A program made the translations under genes and the position numbers. From UBA3775 sp051877895 (GTDB taxonomy: Bacteria > Bacillota > Clostridia > Lachnospirales > Lachnospiraceae), in contig JBJEJI010000089.1 of NCBI GenBank assembly GCA_051877895.1, positions 1-64,000 of the forward strand: DNA of 64,000 bases. The letters are read 5' to 3'. Shown here in pieces: positions 43,595 to 52,552 of this stretch (its first letter is position 1; each line of letters opens with the position of its first letter). The notes below the pieces were generated by a model that was given only the letters and a program-made list of their open reading frames with translations, was not told the origin of the DNA and did no database searches.

Positions 43595-44335
43595 CTAACC
43601 TCCTTCCACCTGTGCTACTACGTGTTTGACATATTCCGACAAAACAAAATAGGCACAGGCCAGCAATATCATTACCAGCTTTCCTGCAGAGGTATCATAG
43701 AGAGGTGATAGAAACGATGGTGACACCAGATGAAAATAAAGTATTATGGCAAGAGGCATGAATTTCATAATCATACACTCCATTCTGTTTGCGGATATAA
43801 TACTTTCAATTTCCCTGTCTGTTTCAATTTTTTCATATACCTCCCTGTTTGCGGCCCTAACCAGTCCAATAATGTCTCCTCCGCTACGTTTTGCCACCGT
43901 AAATATGTCAACAAAATTCATAATCTCCCGTATTTGAGTTTTTACCACCAGTTCATTTAGCGCATCTTCAAGGCTCTTCCCCAGATCCAGTTTTCTGGAT
44001 ATCTGCTCCAGTTCCGTTTCCATAAAGGAGCCTTTTCCGTATATCATGGAAATATCTTTTCTTATGCTTCTGATTGCACTTTCCGGACTGCTCCCTGCTT
44101 CAAGAGCAGTAAGCATACAACTTAACATATCCCGGTATTGGAGAAGATACCTTTTCCTGGAGTGCTCCCGATAGTGCCCCGGAATACAAAAGAGTAAAAA
44201 AATCCCATAGGGCAAAACCAGAAGTATCCCCATCAAGGCATCAAAGAATAAATAGGAGCAGATAAATAAAAATAATACTATTTTTACAACCTCACAAAAT
44301 ACAAACCATCTTGAAATCCATTTTTCATTTCCCAT
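43595..44335 (-). CDS. tadB: TadB-like type II secretion system F-domain protein
   Basis: The 246-residue protein has N-terminal helices ('VVKIVLFLFICSYLFFDALM'), then the helical T2SSF core with 'MLSCMLTALEAGSSPESAIRSI' and 'LGKSLEDALNELVVKTQIREI', and C-terminal helices. TadB and TadC form the inner-membrane platform on which the TadA ATPase acts. The start has GGAG six bases upstream. It follows tadA and precedes tadC, the usual order. Confidence 0.88.
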   Translation of the reverse strand: MGNEKWISRWFVFCEVVKIVLFLFICSYLFFDALMGILLVLPYGIFLLFCIPGHYREHSRKRYLLQYRDMLSCMLTALEAGSSPESAIRSIRKDISMIYGKGSFMETELEQISRKLDLGKSLEDALNELVVKTQIREIMNFVDIFTVAKRSGGDIIGLVRAANREVYEKIETDREIESIISANRMECMIMKFMPLAIILYFHLVSPSFLSPLYDTSAGKLVMILLACAYFVLSEYVKHVVAQVEGG

Positions 44336-44349
44336 TTCAAACTCCAGCT

Positions 44350-45582
44350 TTAAGGTCTGATTCCTGCGGCAATCAGTTTTTCACAATGTATCAGGCTGCC
44401 GGTTTTTACCAATCGCCCTTTTACAGTGAACGCTTCATCAGTTTCTTCATTCTCCATAAACTTAAAAATGGTATTCAGACAGATTTTTCCATCCTTAATT
44501 CCGTCCACTTCGCAGATTTCCGTTACATGCCTGCTGCCATCTCTCATACGGCTGATGCCAATTATAATGTCCACCGCAGATGCAATCTGTGATCGAATGG
44601 CCGCCAGCGGAATATTTTCATCAAGAAGAACCATAGTCTCCAGTCTTGAGAGTGCATCTTCCGGAGAATTAGCATGCAGAGTGGACATTCCGCAGTGACC
44701 TGTGTTAAGACTTTGAAGCATGTCTATTGCCTCCCTGCCTCTTACCTCTCCAACAATGATACGACTGGGTCTCATTCTCAGTGCGGTTTTAATTAGTTTC
44801 CTTATGGTAATTTCATTTTTTCCTTCAGCATTGGCTTCTCTGGCTTCAAGTCTTACCAGATTAGTAAGATTGTCCATAATAAGTTCCGCAGAATCTTCTA
44901 TGGTAATCACCCTCTCCCCACTGAGTATATATCCCGACAAGGCATTTAACATGGTAGTTTTGCCACAGCCCGTGCCTCCCGAACAAAGTATGTTGTAATG
45001 CCCACATACCAGCTTTCTCAAAAATGCCGCAGCTTCTTCGCTGACAAACCCGGTTTCCGTAAGCTGGGACATGTGCATTATATCTCTGGTAAACTTTCTG
45101 ATCGTCACCGCCGGTCCCCCGAGAGATACAGGAGAAAGAACAATATTTACTCTGGAGCCATCCTTTAGTCTGGCATCTACAATGGGCTGGGCTTCATTAA
45201 CAGTACGGTTCACCCCGGATGCAATTTTCTGGATAATATCCTCCAACTTTTCTATGGACTCAAAATGCCTGTCAGAGAGAAATAGTTTTCCGTCTTTCTC
45301 ATAGAAAATATTGTCAGGTCCGTTTACCATGATTTCCGTAATCTCATCATCCTCCAGAAAGTCCTGTAAAACATCCATCCTGCGAAGGGAATTAAAAATA
45401 TCCTTACTCAGCTTCTGTCTGGCTGATATGTCCAGATACTCTTTTCTCACTGCCTTTCGTATTACCTTATAGATGATTTCTTCCACCTGTTCGTCACTAA
45501 TCTCCCTTGTAATATCAATTGCAGCTAAAATATCCTTTTTTATCTGTTTTATAGTTTCTTCATTCATATGTTTCCCGGTCAT
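44350..45582 (-). CDS. tadA: TadA/CpaF secretion ATPase
   Basis: The 410-residue cytoplasmic ATPase powers pilus assembly. It shows 'EIMVNGPDNIFYEKDGKLFL' in the N-terminal domain and Walker A 'ILCSGGTGCGKTTMLNAL'. It also has the Asp box 'VITIEDSAELIM', Walker B 'RIIVGEVRGREAIDMLQ' and the His box 'NTGHCGMSTLHANSPEDAL'. TadA is thought to drive both extension and retraction in some bacteria. ATG 45582 is possible, with an alternative ATG five codons on; neither has a strong ribosome site. It begins six bases before the stop of the preceding TadZ-like gene ends, so coupling is likely. Confidence 0.93.
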   Translation of the reverse strand: MTGKHMNEETIKQIKKDILAAIDITREISDEQVEEIIYKVIRKAVRKEYLDISARQKLSKDIFNSLRRMDVLQDFLEDDEITEIMVNGPDNIFYEKDGKLFLSDRHFESIEKLEDIIQKIASGVNRTVNEAQPIVDARLKDGSRVNIVLSPVSLGGPAVTIRKFTRDIMHMSQLTETGFVSEEAAAFLRKLVCGHYNILCSGGTGCGKTTMLNALSGYILSGERVITIEDSAELIMDNLTNLVRLEAREANAEGKNEITIRKLIKTALRMRPSRIIVGEVRGREAIDMLQSLNTGHCGMSTLHANSPEDALSRLETMVLLDENIPLAAIRSQIASAVDIIIGISRMRDGSRHVTEICEVDGIKDGKICLNTIFKFMENEETDEAFTVKGRLVKTGSLIHCEKLIAAGIRP

Positions 45583-45588
45583 TTTTCT

Positions 45589-46650
45589 CTACATATCCAT
45601 CCCCAGTTTTCCCAAAAACTGCTTCCAGGGTGTCTTTGCTTTCTCCACTTCATATGGCACACTTTCCTTCAGAGCAAGTTCGAAGGAACCCTCATTATCT
45701 ACAAGCTTCGTTTCCTCACCGGACAGCAGCTTTTTTGTAAATTCCCACAATTCACTGCTTTCTATTTCCGAATATGTCTCAGTTCCTTTTTGCAGGTGGG
45801 CCACCAGTGGCATCTGCACTTTTTTTATTTTCTCTGTGCCTTCCTGCAGCAATCTTTTCAACTGCTCTTCAGCACTTTCACCATCCTCACCGACAAGATA
45901 AACCGTTTCGCTCTTTTCAAGTACAACCCCGGCACAGGGAGGCATATTTCCCATGTCAAATACCACCAGGTTATATCTTCCGTCCCGAGAAAGTCCGGAC
46001 AGAAAGCTTCTCATTTCCGCTTTTCCAAAAGCATTCAAATCTTCAAAGGTTAAAACGCCGTAAAGATAATCAAAACTCCTGCCATGGCGTATTACCTCCG
46101 GAATATATCCCTCCTTTCCGGCTTTCAGACAATAAATCAGTTCACCCAGATCTCCGTCTGATGCTTCCATGTCAGCCGGCATACAGGCAAAAGGATCCAA
46201 ACTTATAAACAAAACATTTCTTTCCAGTCCAAGAACCCCCGCCAGCGTCAGGGCAAAGGTTGTTGTTCCGCTGCCACCTTTTCCTCCCATTACAGCTTTA
46301 ATGCCAAAACGACGTCCGGGTTCAGATTTTTCCCCCGCACCATACAGCATATATGCCAGTTCCTTTACTGTAATTTCCAGGCTTTGATATTTATAAATTG
46401 TATTTTCCCCTGCTTTATTTTCTTCCGTCAGGATAAAAACCGCATCCTCATCATCTTTAATGAATGAAGCTTTCAGCTCTTCACCTAAAAGCAGCACATG
46501 GATGTGACCGGAATCCTTAAACTGAAGATAGTCAGGAATATCATAAAAAGAAATCACCCGGTATTTCAGTACATGAGAATTTAAGATGTATTCCGCCAGG
46601 GTATGCCCAAAGGCTGCATCCTCTGTCAGTATTGCAAGTATTTTATCCAT
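45589..46650 (-). CDS. cpaE: TadZ/CpaE-like ParA-type ATPase
   Basis: The 353-residue protein has an N-terminal receiver-like domain ('MDKILAILTEDAAFGHTL', 'HVLLLGEELKASFI') and a MinD/ParA-like domain with a deviant Walker A 'VMGGKGGSGTTTFALTLAG'. CpaE/TadZ places the Tad machine at its site in the cell. The Walker A reads GGSGTTT rather than GGVGKTT, so the usual Lys at this place is missing, as is frequent in TadZ. It is the first gene of the Tad operon; 433 bases separate it from the divergent MATE gene. The start has GGAGG ten bases upstream. Confidence 0.88.
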   Translation of the reverse strand: MDKILAILTEDAAFGHTLAEYILNSHVLKYRVISFYDIPDYLQFKDSGHIHVLLLGEELKASFIKDDEDAVFILTEENKAGENTIYKYQSLEITVKELAYMLYGAGEKSEPGRRFGIKAVMGGKGGSGTTTFALTLAGVLGLERNVLFISLDPFACMPADMEASDGDLGELIYCLKAGKEGYIPEVIRHGRSFDYLYGVLTFEDLNAFGKAEMRSFLSGLSRDGRYNLVVFDMGNMPPCAGVVLEKSETVYLVGEDGESAEEQLKRLLQEGTEKIKKVQMPLVAHLQKGTETYSEIESSELWEFTKKLLSGEETKLVDNEGSFELALKESVPYEVEKAKTPWKQFLGKLGMDM

Positions 46651-47083
46651 AAATGAGTCACCTCCAATTTTCCTTGTTTCGGTTTTTCATGATTCAGCGC
46701 CCTTTCCGGCTCTGTTAATGCCAAAATAAGCCTGTCAGTTTCTCCCGTCAATCCCTAAAAAATTTTCAAAAAAAACTTTGGTACATTTTTCCCGCACCCT
46801 AAATTTTGCTGTGAATTATCCACTGTAAAAAATGAACAAAGAAAAATTATCCACAAAAAAACATGCACAAAAAACTCAGAAATCTTTGTGCATGTTTTCA
46901 TATCTATCAATCTGCAGTTCTACCCTGACCCCTTTCATATTTTATACTGGAGTCTATAAAAAAGATAAAATATTACCGCTATTCAATTTACTTAACTTGT
47001 GATAAAATCCTGTTTCGGAAGAAATTTAGATAATACTAATTAGACCATATATCTATTAATGTTAATAAGAAGGAAGTCTCGTC
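46651..47083. other. 433-base intergenic region with DnaA-box-like sites and a hairpin
   Basis: The gap separates the divergent Tad operon and the MATE gene. It holds TTATCCACT (46816-46824) and TTATCCACA (46847-46855), both like the DnaA box. A 14-pair stem follows at 46858-46871 and 46885-46898 with T runs in both directions. No credible ORF was seen. Confidence 0.6.
46858..46898. terminator. Bidirectional terminator-like hairpin in a divergent gap
   Basis: AAAACATGCACAAA (46858-46871) is fully complementary to 46885-46898, with 13 bases between. It has no upstream gene on either strand, so it may end a short transcript or act in a leader. Confidence 0.6.
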
Positions 47084-48439
47084 ATGGAAAAGACAAAAAC
47101 CTATAACAATATGACAGAAGGTAAAATTCTGAGAAAAATCCTGCTGTTTGCTCTCCCTATCTTTGTGGGAAATGTATTTCAGCAGCTTTATAACGTTGCG
47201 GATACCGCAGTAATAGGAAACGTTCTGGGGGATGAAGCACTTGCCTCTGTGGGAGCCGCTGCCCCTGTTTACAATCTTGTAGTTGGCTTTGCCAACGGTT
47301 TGACCAACGGATTTGCAGTTGTAATCGCCCGTTTTTTCGGAGCAAACGACGAAAAACGCCTGAACAAATCAGTTTCTCTTACATATGTACTGACAGCAAT
47401 CATTTCTGTCGTACTGACTCTGGGAAGCATAATCGCATTAAAGCCTTTGCTCCATGTTCTTAATACACCGAAAAATATTATTGGAGATACAGAAAAATAT
47501 CTCCAAATCATCCTGATTTTTTCAGTGATAACCATGGCTTATAACATGCTTTCGGGAATGATGAGAGCAATCGGCAACAGCCGCACACCTTTATATTTCC
47601 TGATTATCGCCTGCGGTATCAATATTATTCTGGATATTATCTTTGTAAAAGGACTTTCCCTGGGAATAGCAGGCGCGGCATATGCCACAGTAATAGCCCA
47701 GTTGATTTCTGTAATTCTCTGCATCATATACATCCTCAGCAAATGCCGAATGCTGATGTTTAAGCCAAAGAACCTGGAATTTGATACAAAACTTATTGGC
47801 GATTTAACCGCAACCGGTATGTCCATGGGACTGATGCTTGTTATCGTTTCCATCGGTTCCGTAATCATGCAGAGTGCAATTAACTCCCTGGGCTCCAAAA
47901 CAATAACAGCTCATACTGCCGCACGAAAAATTGATGACATATTCATGCTGCCTCTCGGCACTATCAGCATGGCAGCCTCAACCTTTGCCAGCCAGAACTT
48001 CGGTGCCGGAAAAATGGACAGAGTTAAAAAAGGAATTACTTACTCCATATACCTGGCTTTTGCATGGAGCGGTGTTTCCTGTCTTTTCGCCTTCTTTGCA
48101 GGCAGTCCGTTAATCCGGTTGCTTACAGGAACCAAAGATGCCTATGTTATAAAAACAGCAATAAAATACATAAGAATTAATCTTCCGTTTTTCTTTGTCC
48201 TTTCAGTACTGCTGGTTTTAAGAAGCAGTCTTCAGGGATTGGGCAGAAAGCTGGTTCCGATTACCGGAAGCATCATAGAATTCGCCCTGAAAATCATTGC
48301 TGTAGGTATTGCAGTTCCTACCATGGGATATTTAGGCATATGCATTCTCGAACCGGTCATCTGGTGCATATGCGCAGTAGTGGTGCTTATTGATTTCTTC
48401 CGGTTCGTCCGGAAAGCCAATAAAAAGACCGCCTCTTAG
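47084..48439 (+). CDS. MATE family efflux transporter
   Basis: The 451-residue protein has twelve hydrophobic helices and the MATE pattern 'LPIFVGNVFQQLYNVADTAVIG', 'ANGLTNGFAVVIARFFGAND' and 'AASTFASQNFGAGKMDRVKKG' in the second half. These transporters export drugs or metabolites in exchange for Na+ or H+. The start follows AAGGAAG. It ends with a four-base overlap of the convergent degV gene. A second, fused MATE is at 56.3 kb. Confidence 0.93.
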   Translation: MEKTKTYNNMTEGKILRKILLFALPIFVGNVFQQLYNVADTAVIGNVLGDEALASVGAAAPVYNLVVGFANGLTNGFAVVIARFFGANDEKRLNKSVSLTYVLTAIISVVLTLGSIIALKPLLHVLNTPKNIIGDTEKYLQIILIFSVITMAYNMLSGMMRAIGNSRTPLYFLIIACGINIILDIIFVKGLSLGIAGAAYATVIAQLISVILCIIYILSKCRMLMFKPKNLEFDTKLIGDLTATGMSMGLMLVIVSIGSVIMQSAINSLGSKTITAHTAARKIDDIFMLPLGTISMAASTFASQNFGAGKMDRVKKGITYSIYLAFAWSGVSCLFAFFAGSPLIRLLTGTKDAYVIKTAIKYIRINLPFFFVLSVLLVLRSSLQGLGRKLVPITGSIIEFALKIIAVGIAVPTMGYLGICILEPVIWCICAVVVLIDFFRFVRKANKKTAS

Positions 48440-49302
48440 TATTCAGTTACTACAACACCTATTCCTATACACTCCGGTCCAACATGACTTATAAGGCTGC
48501 AAGGAAGCGGATCATAATATACTTTTTTGCCGGGAAATTCACTTTGAACTACGTCAACCCAGTTAGTGATATCCTCTTGCTTCTGCAATGACCCTGCAGT
48601 GGCAATTATTATTTTTTCAGCAGGCACTTCTGCAAAACGGCTTTCAATATCAGCTTTTATGGCCTCAATCATTTTCCTTTTACATACATTCATGCCACGG
48701 CACTTGGAAAATGCATCTACCTTCCCTCCCTGTATGGTCAGTATGGGTTTCATATTTAAAACACTGCCAATTACAGCAGCTGTGGCACTCAGTCTTCCAC
48801 CTCTTTGGAGGTATTTTAATGACGCCACCGTCAGATAAATACTGGCACCCAAAGCAGTTCCTTCCAAATACTCTTTGATTTCTACAGCGGAATATCCCTT
48901 GTCAGCCATCCTTTTCGCTTCAAGTACAGATTCCCTCTGCGTAACAGAAATACGATGATTATCAACAACGTGAACCTTTCCTTCATATTCTTCCGAAAGC
49001 ATTGCTGCACTCTGACAACTTCCACTAAGACCACTGGTCATAGGAATATGAATAATCTCATCGTATCCATGATCAAAAATAGAATTCCATAATTCTATAA
49101 TATCCCCGGGAGAGGGCTGTGATGTAGACGTTTGGCGTCCCAATTCCATTATATCATACATTTGTTCAGGTCTGATATCTTTTCCTTCTAAACAGCATAT
49201 ATTATCAATAAGAACAGGCATGGGAAGTATATAAATTCCTAACTGCTTCCCTTCTTCAGCAGTAATTCCGCTATTTGTATCAGTCATAATTGCAATTTTC
49301 AT
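48436..49302 (-). CDS. DegV family fatty-acid-binding protein
   Basis: The 288-residue protein has the DegV features 'IAIMTDTNSGITAEEGKQLG', 'TSTSQPSPGDIIELWNSIF', 'IPMTSGLSGSCQSAAML', 'GGRLSATAAVIGSVLNMKPIL' and a C-terminal 'SLISHVGPECIGIGVV'. DegV (FakB-type) proteins bind a fatty acid and present it to the kinase FakA. No fakA is in the window. A TetR-type regulator is transcribed divergently 183 bases away and may control it. The stop overlaps that of the convergent MATE gene by four bases. Confidence 0.92.
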   Translation of the reverse strand: MKIAIMTDTNSGITAEEGKQLGIYILPMPVLIDNICCLEGKDIRPEQMYDIMELGRQTSTSQPSPGDIIELWNSIFDHGYDEIIHIPMTSGLSGSCQSAAMLSEEYEGKVHVVDNHRISVTQRESVLEAKRMADKGYSAVEIKEYLEGTALGASIYLTVASLKYLQRGGRLSATAAVIGSVLNMKPILTIQGGKVDAFSKCRGMNVCKRKMIEAIKADIESRFAEVPAEKIIIATAGSLQKQEDITNWVDVVQSEFPGKKVYYDPLPCSLISHVGPECIGIGVVVTEY

Positions 49303-49357
49303 TCTTTATTTCCTCATTAGTTCATTGAATTATTGTTATTTTTTCTGTCTACCGGTA

Positions 49358-49386
49358 TTGACGAATACTACTCTTTACCATATTAT
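49358..49386 (+). promoter_or_regulatory. Promoter of the tetR gene
   Basis: TTGACG (49358-49363) and TATTAT (49381-49386) are 17 bases apart. A leader of about 95 bases follows; inside it the arms TTGTATCA (49400-49407) and TGATACAA (49438-49445) form an inverted repeat that could hold operator half-sites. Confidence 0.55.
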
Positions 49387-49485
49387 ATAAGTGAGACAAT
49401 TGTATCATATCTGTTTTTTCATCACAAGCAACCAACCTGATACAAAAACGGCAAATTTATATCACATATGTTTGAGGAGGCATTT

Positions 49486-50007
49486 ATGGATAAACGTAAA
49501 GAAGCAAATAGAAGAGTCAAAAAAAGTATTTCTACAGCATTATTGTATCTGCTAAACGAGAAAAGTATTTCTGAGATCTCTATTTCTGAAATTATTTCTA
49601 AGGCAGGTGTTGCCCGGGCCTCATTTTACCGCAATTATGAATCTAAAGAAAATGTAATAACAACTTTGATTGCTGATATACTGGAAAGCTACCGTGAAGA
49701 AATAAATTTTATTGAAAATAATTTTTACACTTATGAAAATATACATAAAAGCTTTGAATACTTTAGCCTGTATGCAACTCAGGCTATGGATCTGCATCGG
49801 TTTGGATATGGCTCTATTTTATTGGAAATGCTGAATCATTTCCACGAAGAAGTAGCGGGAACAATGCCATATAACTCTATTGAAAAATATCAGTTATACA
49901 TATACATTGGTTCCCTCTACAATACAGCTATGGTATGGATTCAAAACGGGCAAAAAGAAACTATTGATGAAATAGCAGACATGTTTTATTCTACCTGTTC
50001 CAGATAA
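49486..50007 (+). CDS. TetR/AcrR family transcriptional regulator
   Basis: The 173-residue protein has an N-terminal TetR helix-turn-helix: 'RRVKKSISTALLYLLNEKSI' then 'ISEIISKAGVARASFYRNYESKENVI'. The C-terminal part is a variable ligand domain, which resembles the group with 'YIGSLYNTAMVWIQNGQKETIDEIADMF' in clostridia. The ligand is unknown; fatty acids are a guess from the divergent degV gene. ATG 49486 follows GAGGAGG by six bases; an upstream ATG at 49468 is less likely. Confidence 0.9.
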   Translation: MDKRKEANRRVKKSISTALLYLLNEKSISEISISEIISKAGVARASFYRNYESKENVITTLIADILESYREEINFIENNFYTYENIHKSFEYFSLYATQAMDLHRFGYGSILLEMLNHFHEEVAGTMPYNSIEKYQLYIYIGSLYNTAMVWIQNGQKETIDEIADMFYSTCSR

Positions 50008-50205
50008 TCCTTTCTTGCCGATGCATCCTTTTCTCCCAAAACTCAGTTTCATAAATCATCTCTTTTTCTATTCTAATATTTTAATAAAACAGAAACACTT
50101 TCCAAACTTATCCAAAACATTTCCTAAAACTTTCAAAAACAACCACTCGATATAATCTGTCTGTAAACTGAATGATACGGAAATAAAAAATCTAAAAATT
50201 CAATT

Positions 50206-50259
50206 TTAACATTTCGTAAACATTTCAGAATCAAAACTTGAACATCAGGCAGTTATGAT
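50206..50259 (+). promoter_or_regulatory. Array of 11-base-spaced repeats and promoter before the small membrane protein gene
   Basis: TTAACA (50206), TAAACA (50217), GAATCA (50228) and TGAACA (50239) follow with a strict 11-base step. A -10-like TATGAT lies at 50254-50259, without a good -35. This layout is typical of OmpR/PhoP-class response-regulator sites and suggests activation by the regulator encoded at 50796. Confidence 0.6.
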
Positions 50260-50296
50260 GTGTTCAACAAAATAAATCAGAAAGAGGTACTACATA

Positions 50297-50665
50297 ATGA
50301 ACAGAAACGATCAGGAATATCTCGTACAGAAGATTCGCACTCAGTACACTGAAAAGGAGCACACCCAGCTCGACGCTCTCCGTGAGCTTGATGCAAAGGT
50401 TAAACGTCCGGCAAATGTATTTGCTTATGTTTTCGGTACCATCAGCGCCATCATCATGGGCTGTGGTATGAGCCTGGTGATGACCGACATCGGCTCCACC
50501 ATCGGAATGACCGAGACTATGGTTCCCGGTATCATTATCGGTGTTGTCGGTATGCTTCTGGCACTTATCAACTATCCGCTCCACAAGAGTATCATGAATT
50601 CCCGTAAAAAGAAATACGCTGATCAGATTATTAAGCTTAGCGACAAAATCATGGATAATCGCTAA
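50297..50665 (+). CDS. Small two-helix membrane protein, paralogue A
   Basis: The 122-residue protein has a soluble N-terminal helix, two membrane helices ('VFAYVFGTISAIIMGCGMSLVM' and 'GIIIGVVGMLLALINYPLHKSI', in parts) and a charged C-terminal helix. It is clearly related to the 134-residue protein at 53485: both share 'LD..V...', 'GMSL', 'GIIIG..G' and 'YPL' and end with 'KL.D..M'. The function is unknown. The start follows AAAGAGG. The response regulator and sensor kinase genes come next, so it is probably a target or an accessory of that system. Confidence 0.75.
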   Translation: MNRNDQEYLVQKIRTQYTEKEHTQLDALRELDAKVKRPANVFAYVFGTISAIIMGCGMSLVMTDIGSTIGMTETMVPGIIIGVVGMLLALINYPLHKSIMNSRKKKYADQIIKLSDKIMDNR

Positions 50666-50741
50666 CAGCCATGCTTGGGGCAATCAGTAACACGGTTTTG
50701 AAGAAAACAAGTTTGGTATAAACTGAAATAGAAACAAAACT

Positions 50742-50769
50742 TTAACATTTCCATGCTATACTGTATAAT
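50742..50769 (+). promoter_or_regulatory. Promoter of the response regulator operon
   Basis: TTAACA (50742-50747) and TATAAT (50764-50769) are 16 bases apart. GAAACA lies 11 bases upstream of the -35, so the same regulator could bind here. Confidence 0.5.
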
Positions 50770-50795
50770 AATTAAAACACAATGGAGGTCATGGG

Positions 50796-51467
50796 ATGTT
50801 TAATATACTTGTTGTTGAGGATGACAAAGAACTGAATAAAACCATCTGCACTTTTCTAAACCGGAACGGCTACAAGGCTACAGGCTGTCCGGATGCTTTG
50901 CAGGCTTATGATTCACTGTCTGCCCACATGTTTGACCTTATCATATCCGATATTATGATGCCCCATGTTGACGGCTATGAATTTGCACGAAATGTAAGAG
51001 AGCTGAATGATAATATCCCCATTCTCTTCATGACCGCCAGAGACGATATTGCCTCAAAGCAGCGTGGCTTCCGTATCGGAGTTGATGATTATATGGTGAA
51101 GCCTATTGATCTTGATGAGCTGTTTTTGCGCATTGGTGCACTGCTTCGCCGTGCAAAGATTGCTTCAAGCCGCAGGCTTACCATCGGTCAGTTTACCATG
51201 GATGCGGACGAGCATACCGCTTACTTAAATGATGAAGAGATAACTCTCACTAACCGTGAGTTCAGCATTCTTTTCAAGCTCCTTTCCTACCCGAAAAAAA
51301 CTTTTACCAGAACCCAGCTTATGGATGAATTCTGGGATTCAGACACAGAAACCACCCCAAGAGCTGTTGATGTATATATGACAAAGCTTCGCTCCAAGCT
51401 TGGGAGCTGTAATGATTTCGAGATAAAAACCGTCCACGGACTTGGCTATAAGGCGGTGATAAAATGA
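50796..51467 (+). CDS. OmpR-family response regulator
   Basis: The 223-residue protein has a receiver domain with acidic pocket 'EDD' (residues 8-10), phospho-acceptor Asp in 'LIISDIMMPHVDGYE' (about 52), Thr in 'FMTARDD' and Lys in 'DDYMVKPID'. A winged-helix output domain follows, 'LTNREFSILFKLLSYPKKTFTR' to 'TVHGLGYKAVIK'. The start has GGAGG seven bases upstream. Its stop overlaps the kinase start (ATGA), a sign of coupling. The 11-base-phased repeats upstream of 50297 are its likely binding sites. Confidence 0.94.
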   Translation: MFNILVVEDDKELNKTICTFLNRNGYKATGCPDALQAYDSLSAHMFDLIISDIMMPHVDGYEFARNVRELNDNIPILFMTARDDIASKQRGFRIGVDDYMVKPIDLDELFLRIGALLRRAKIASSRRLTIGQFTMDADEHTAYLNDEEITLTNREFSILFKLLSYPKKTFTRTQLMDEFWDSDTETTPRAVDVYMTKLRSKLGSCNDFEIKTVHGLGYKAVIK

Positions 51468-52552
51468 ACAGGAACCGCAGACAAAAAGCATTACTAAAAA
51501 ACTTCAGTAACTTTTTAATTTTTTTCCTGCTTGTGGCCTTCGTTATCACCTGCTGTTTAATGCTGTTTGTAACCACCTTACAGACAACACTGGGTGTGAC
51601 TTTCACGCAAGAGGAAATCTCTGTTGCCGCAAAGGCCACCTTGACAAACGTAATTCTTATCAGTCTGTTGTTTTCCGTCATTGATGCCCTGCGGCGCAAA
51701 TTTACATTGCAGCGTCCTGTGAAAAAAATCACAGAGGCTACCGAAAAAATGATTGAAGGAGATTTCAGTGTCCGTATAAAGCCGATATCAAAATTTGCTT
51801 CTGATGACACCTTCAATGACATTATTAACTGTATCAACAGAATGGCTGAAGAGCTGGGCAGTGTTGAAACGCTTCGTACAGATTTCATTGCCAACGTATC
51901 CCACGAAATGAAAACACCCCTTGCAGTCATTCAGAATTATGGAACCCTTCTCCAGGCTTCGGACCTTCCGAAAGAAAAGCGGATTGAATATGCCAAGGGT
52001 GTCACAGACGGTTCCAGAAAAATGGCGGATATGATGGTAAATATACTTAAGTTAAACCGCCTGGAGAACCAGCAGATTTTTCCACAGACTACCGAGTTTA
52101 ACCTGGGTGAACAAATATGTGAATGTCTTTTACAATATGAAAACATCTGGGAAAATGCCGGAATTGAAATCGAAACAGACATAGCCGATGACATTTACGT
52201 CAAAGCGGATGCAGAACTGTTGGGACTTGTCTGGAATAATCTGTTTTCCAATGCCTTTAAGTTTACCGAAACAGGTGGCAGCGTTTCTGTCATCCTGACT
52301 GCAGATGATAAATATGCCATTATAAAAGTAAAAGATACGGGCTGCGGTATATCACCGGATGTAGGAGCCCATATTTTTGAAAAATTCTATCAGGGAGACA
52401 CCTCCCACTCAGTCCAGGGCAACGGACTGGGGCTTGCTCTTGTAAAAAGAGTTATTGATATTATGAAAGGTGAAATCAGCGTTGAAAGTACAGTAAATGT
52501 AGGCACCACTTTCACCGTTAAAATACTTCGTGAAAAAAATGCAGAGCAGTAA
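51464..52552 (+). CDS. Sensor histidine kinase
   Basis: The 362-residue membrane kinase has two helices (about residues 16-40 and 60-75) with a short external loop of only about 20 residues, a HAMP segment, the H-box 'FIANVSHEMKTPLAVIQN' with the phosphorylated His at about 147, and the ATP-binding motifs 'WNNLFSNAFKFTETGG', 'VKDTGCGISP' and 'GNGLGLALVKR'. The very short sensor loop suggests that it senses something within the membrane or through a partner protein, such as the nearby membrane proteins; this is inference. Confidence 0.94.
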   Translation: MNRNRRQKALLKNFSNFLIFFLLVAFVITCCLMLFVTTLQTTLGVTFTQEEISVAAKATLTNVILISLLFSVIDALRRKFTLQRPVKKITEATEKMIEGDFSVRIKPISKFASDDTFNDIINCINRMAEELGSVETLRTDFIANVSHEMKTPLAVIQNYGTLLQASDLPKEKRIEYAKGVTDGSRKMADMMVNILKLNRLENQQIFPQTTEFNLGEQICECLLQYENIWENAGIEIETDIADDIYVKADAELLGLVWNNLFSNAFKFTETGGSVSVILTADDKYAIIKVKDTGCGISPDVGAHIFEKFYQGDTSHSVQGNGLGLALVKRVIDIMKGEISVESTVNVGTTFTVKILREKNAEQ

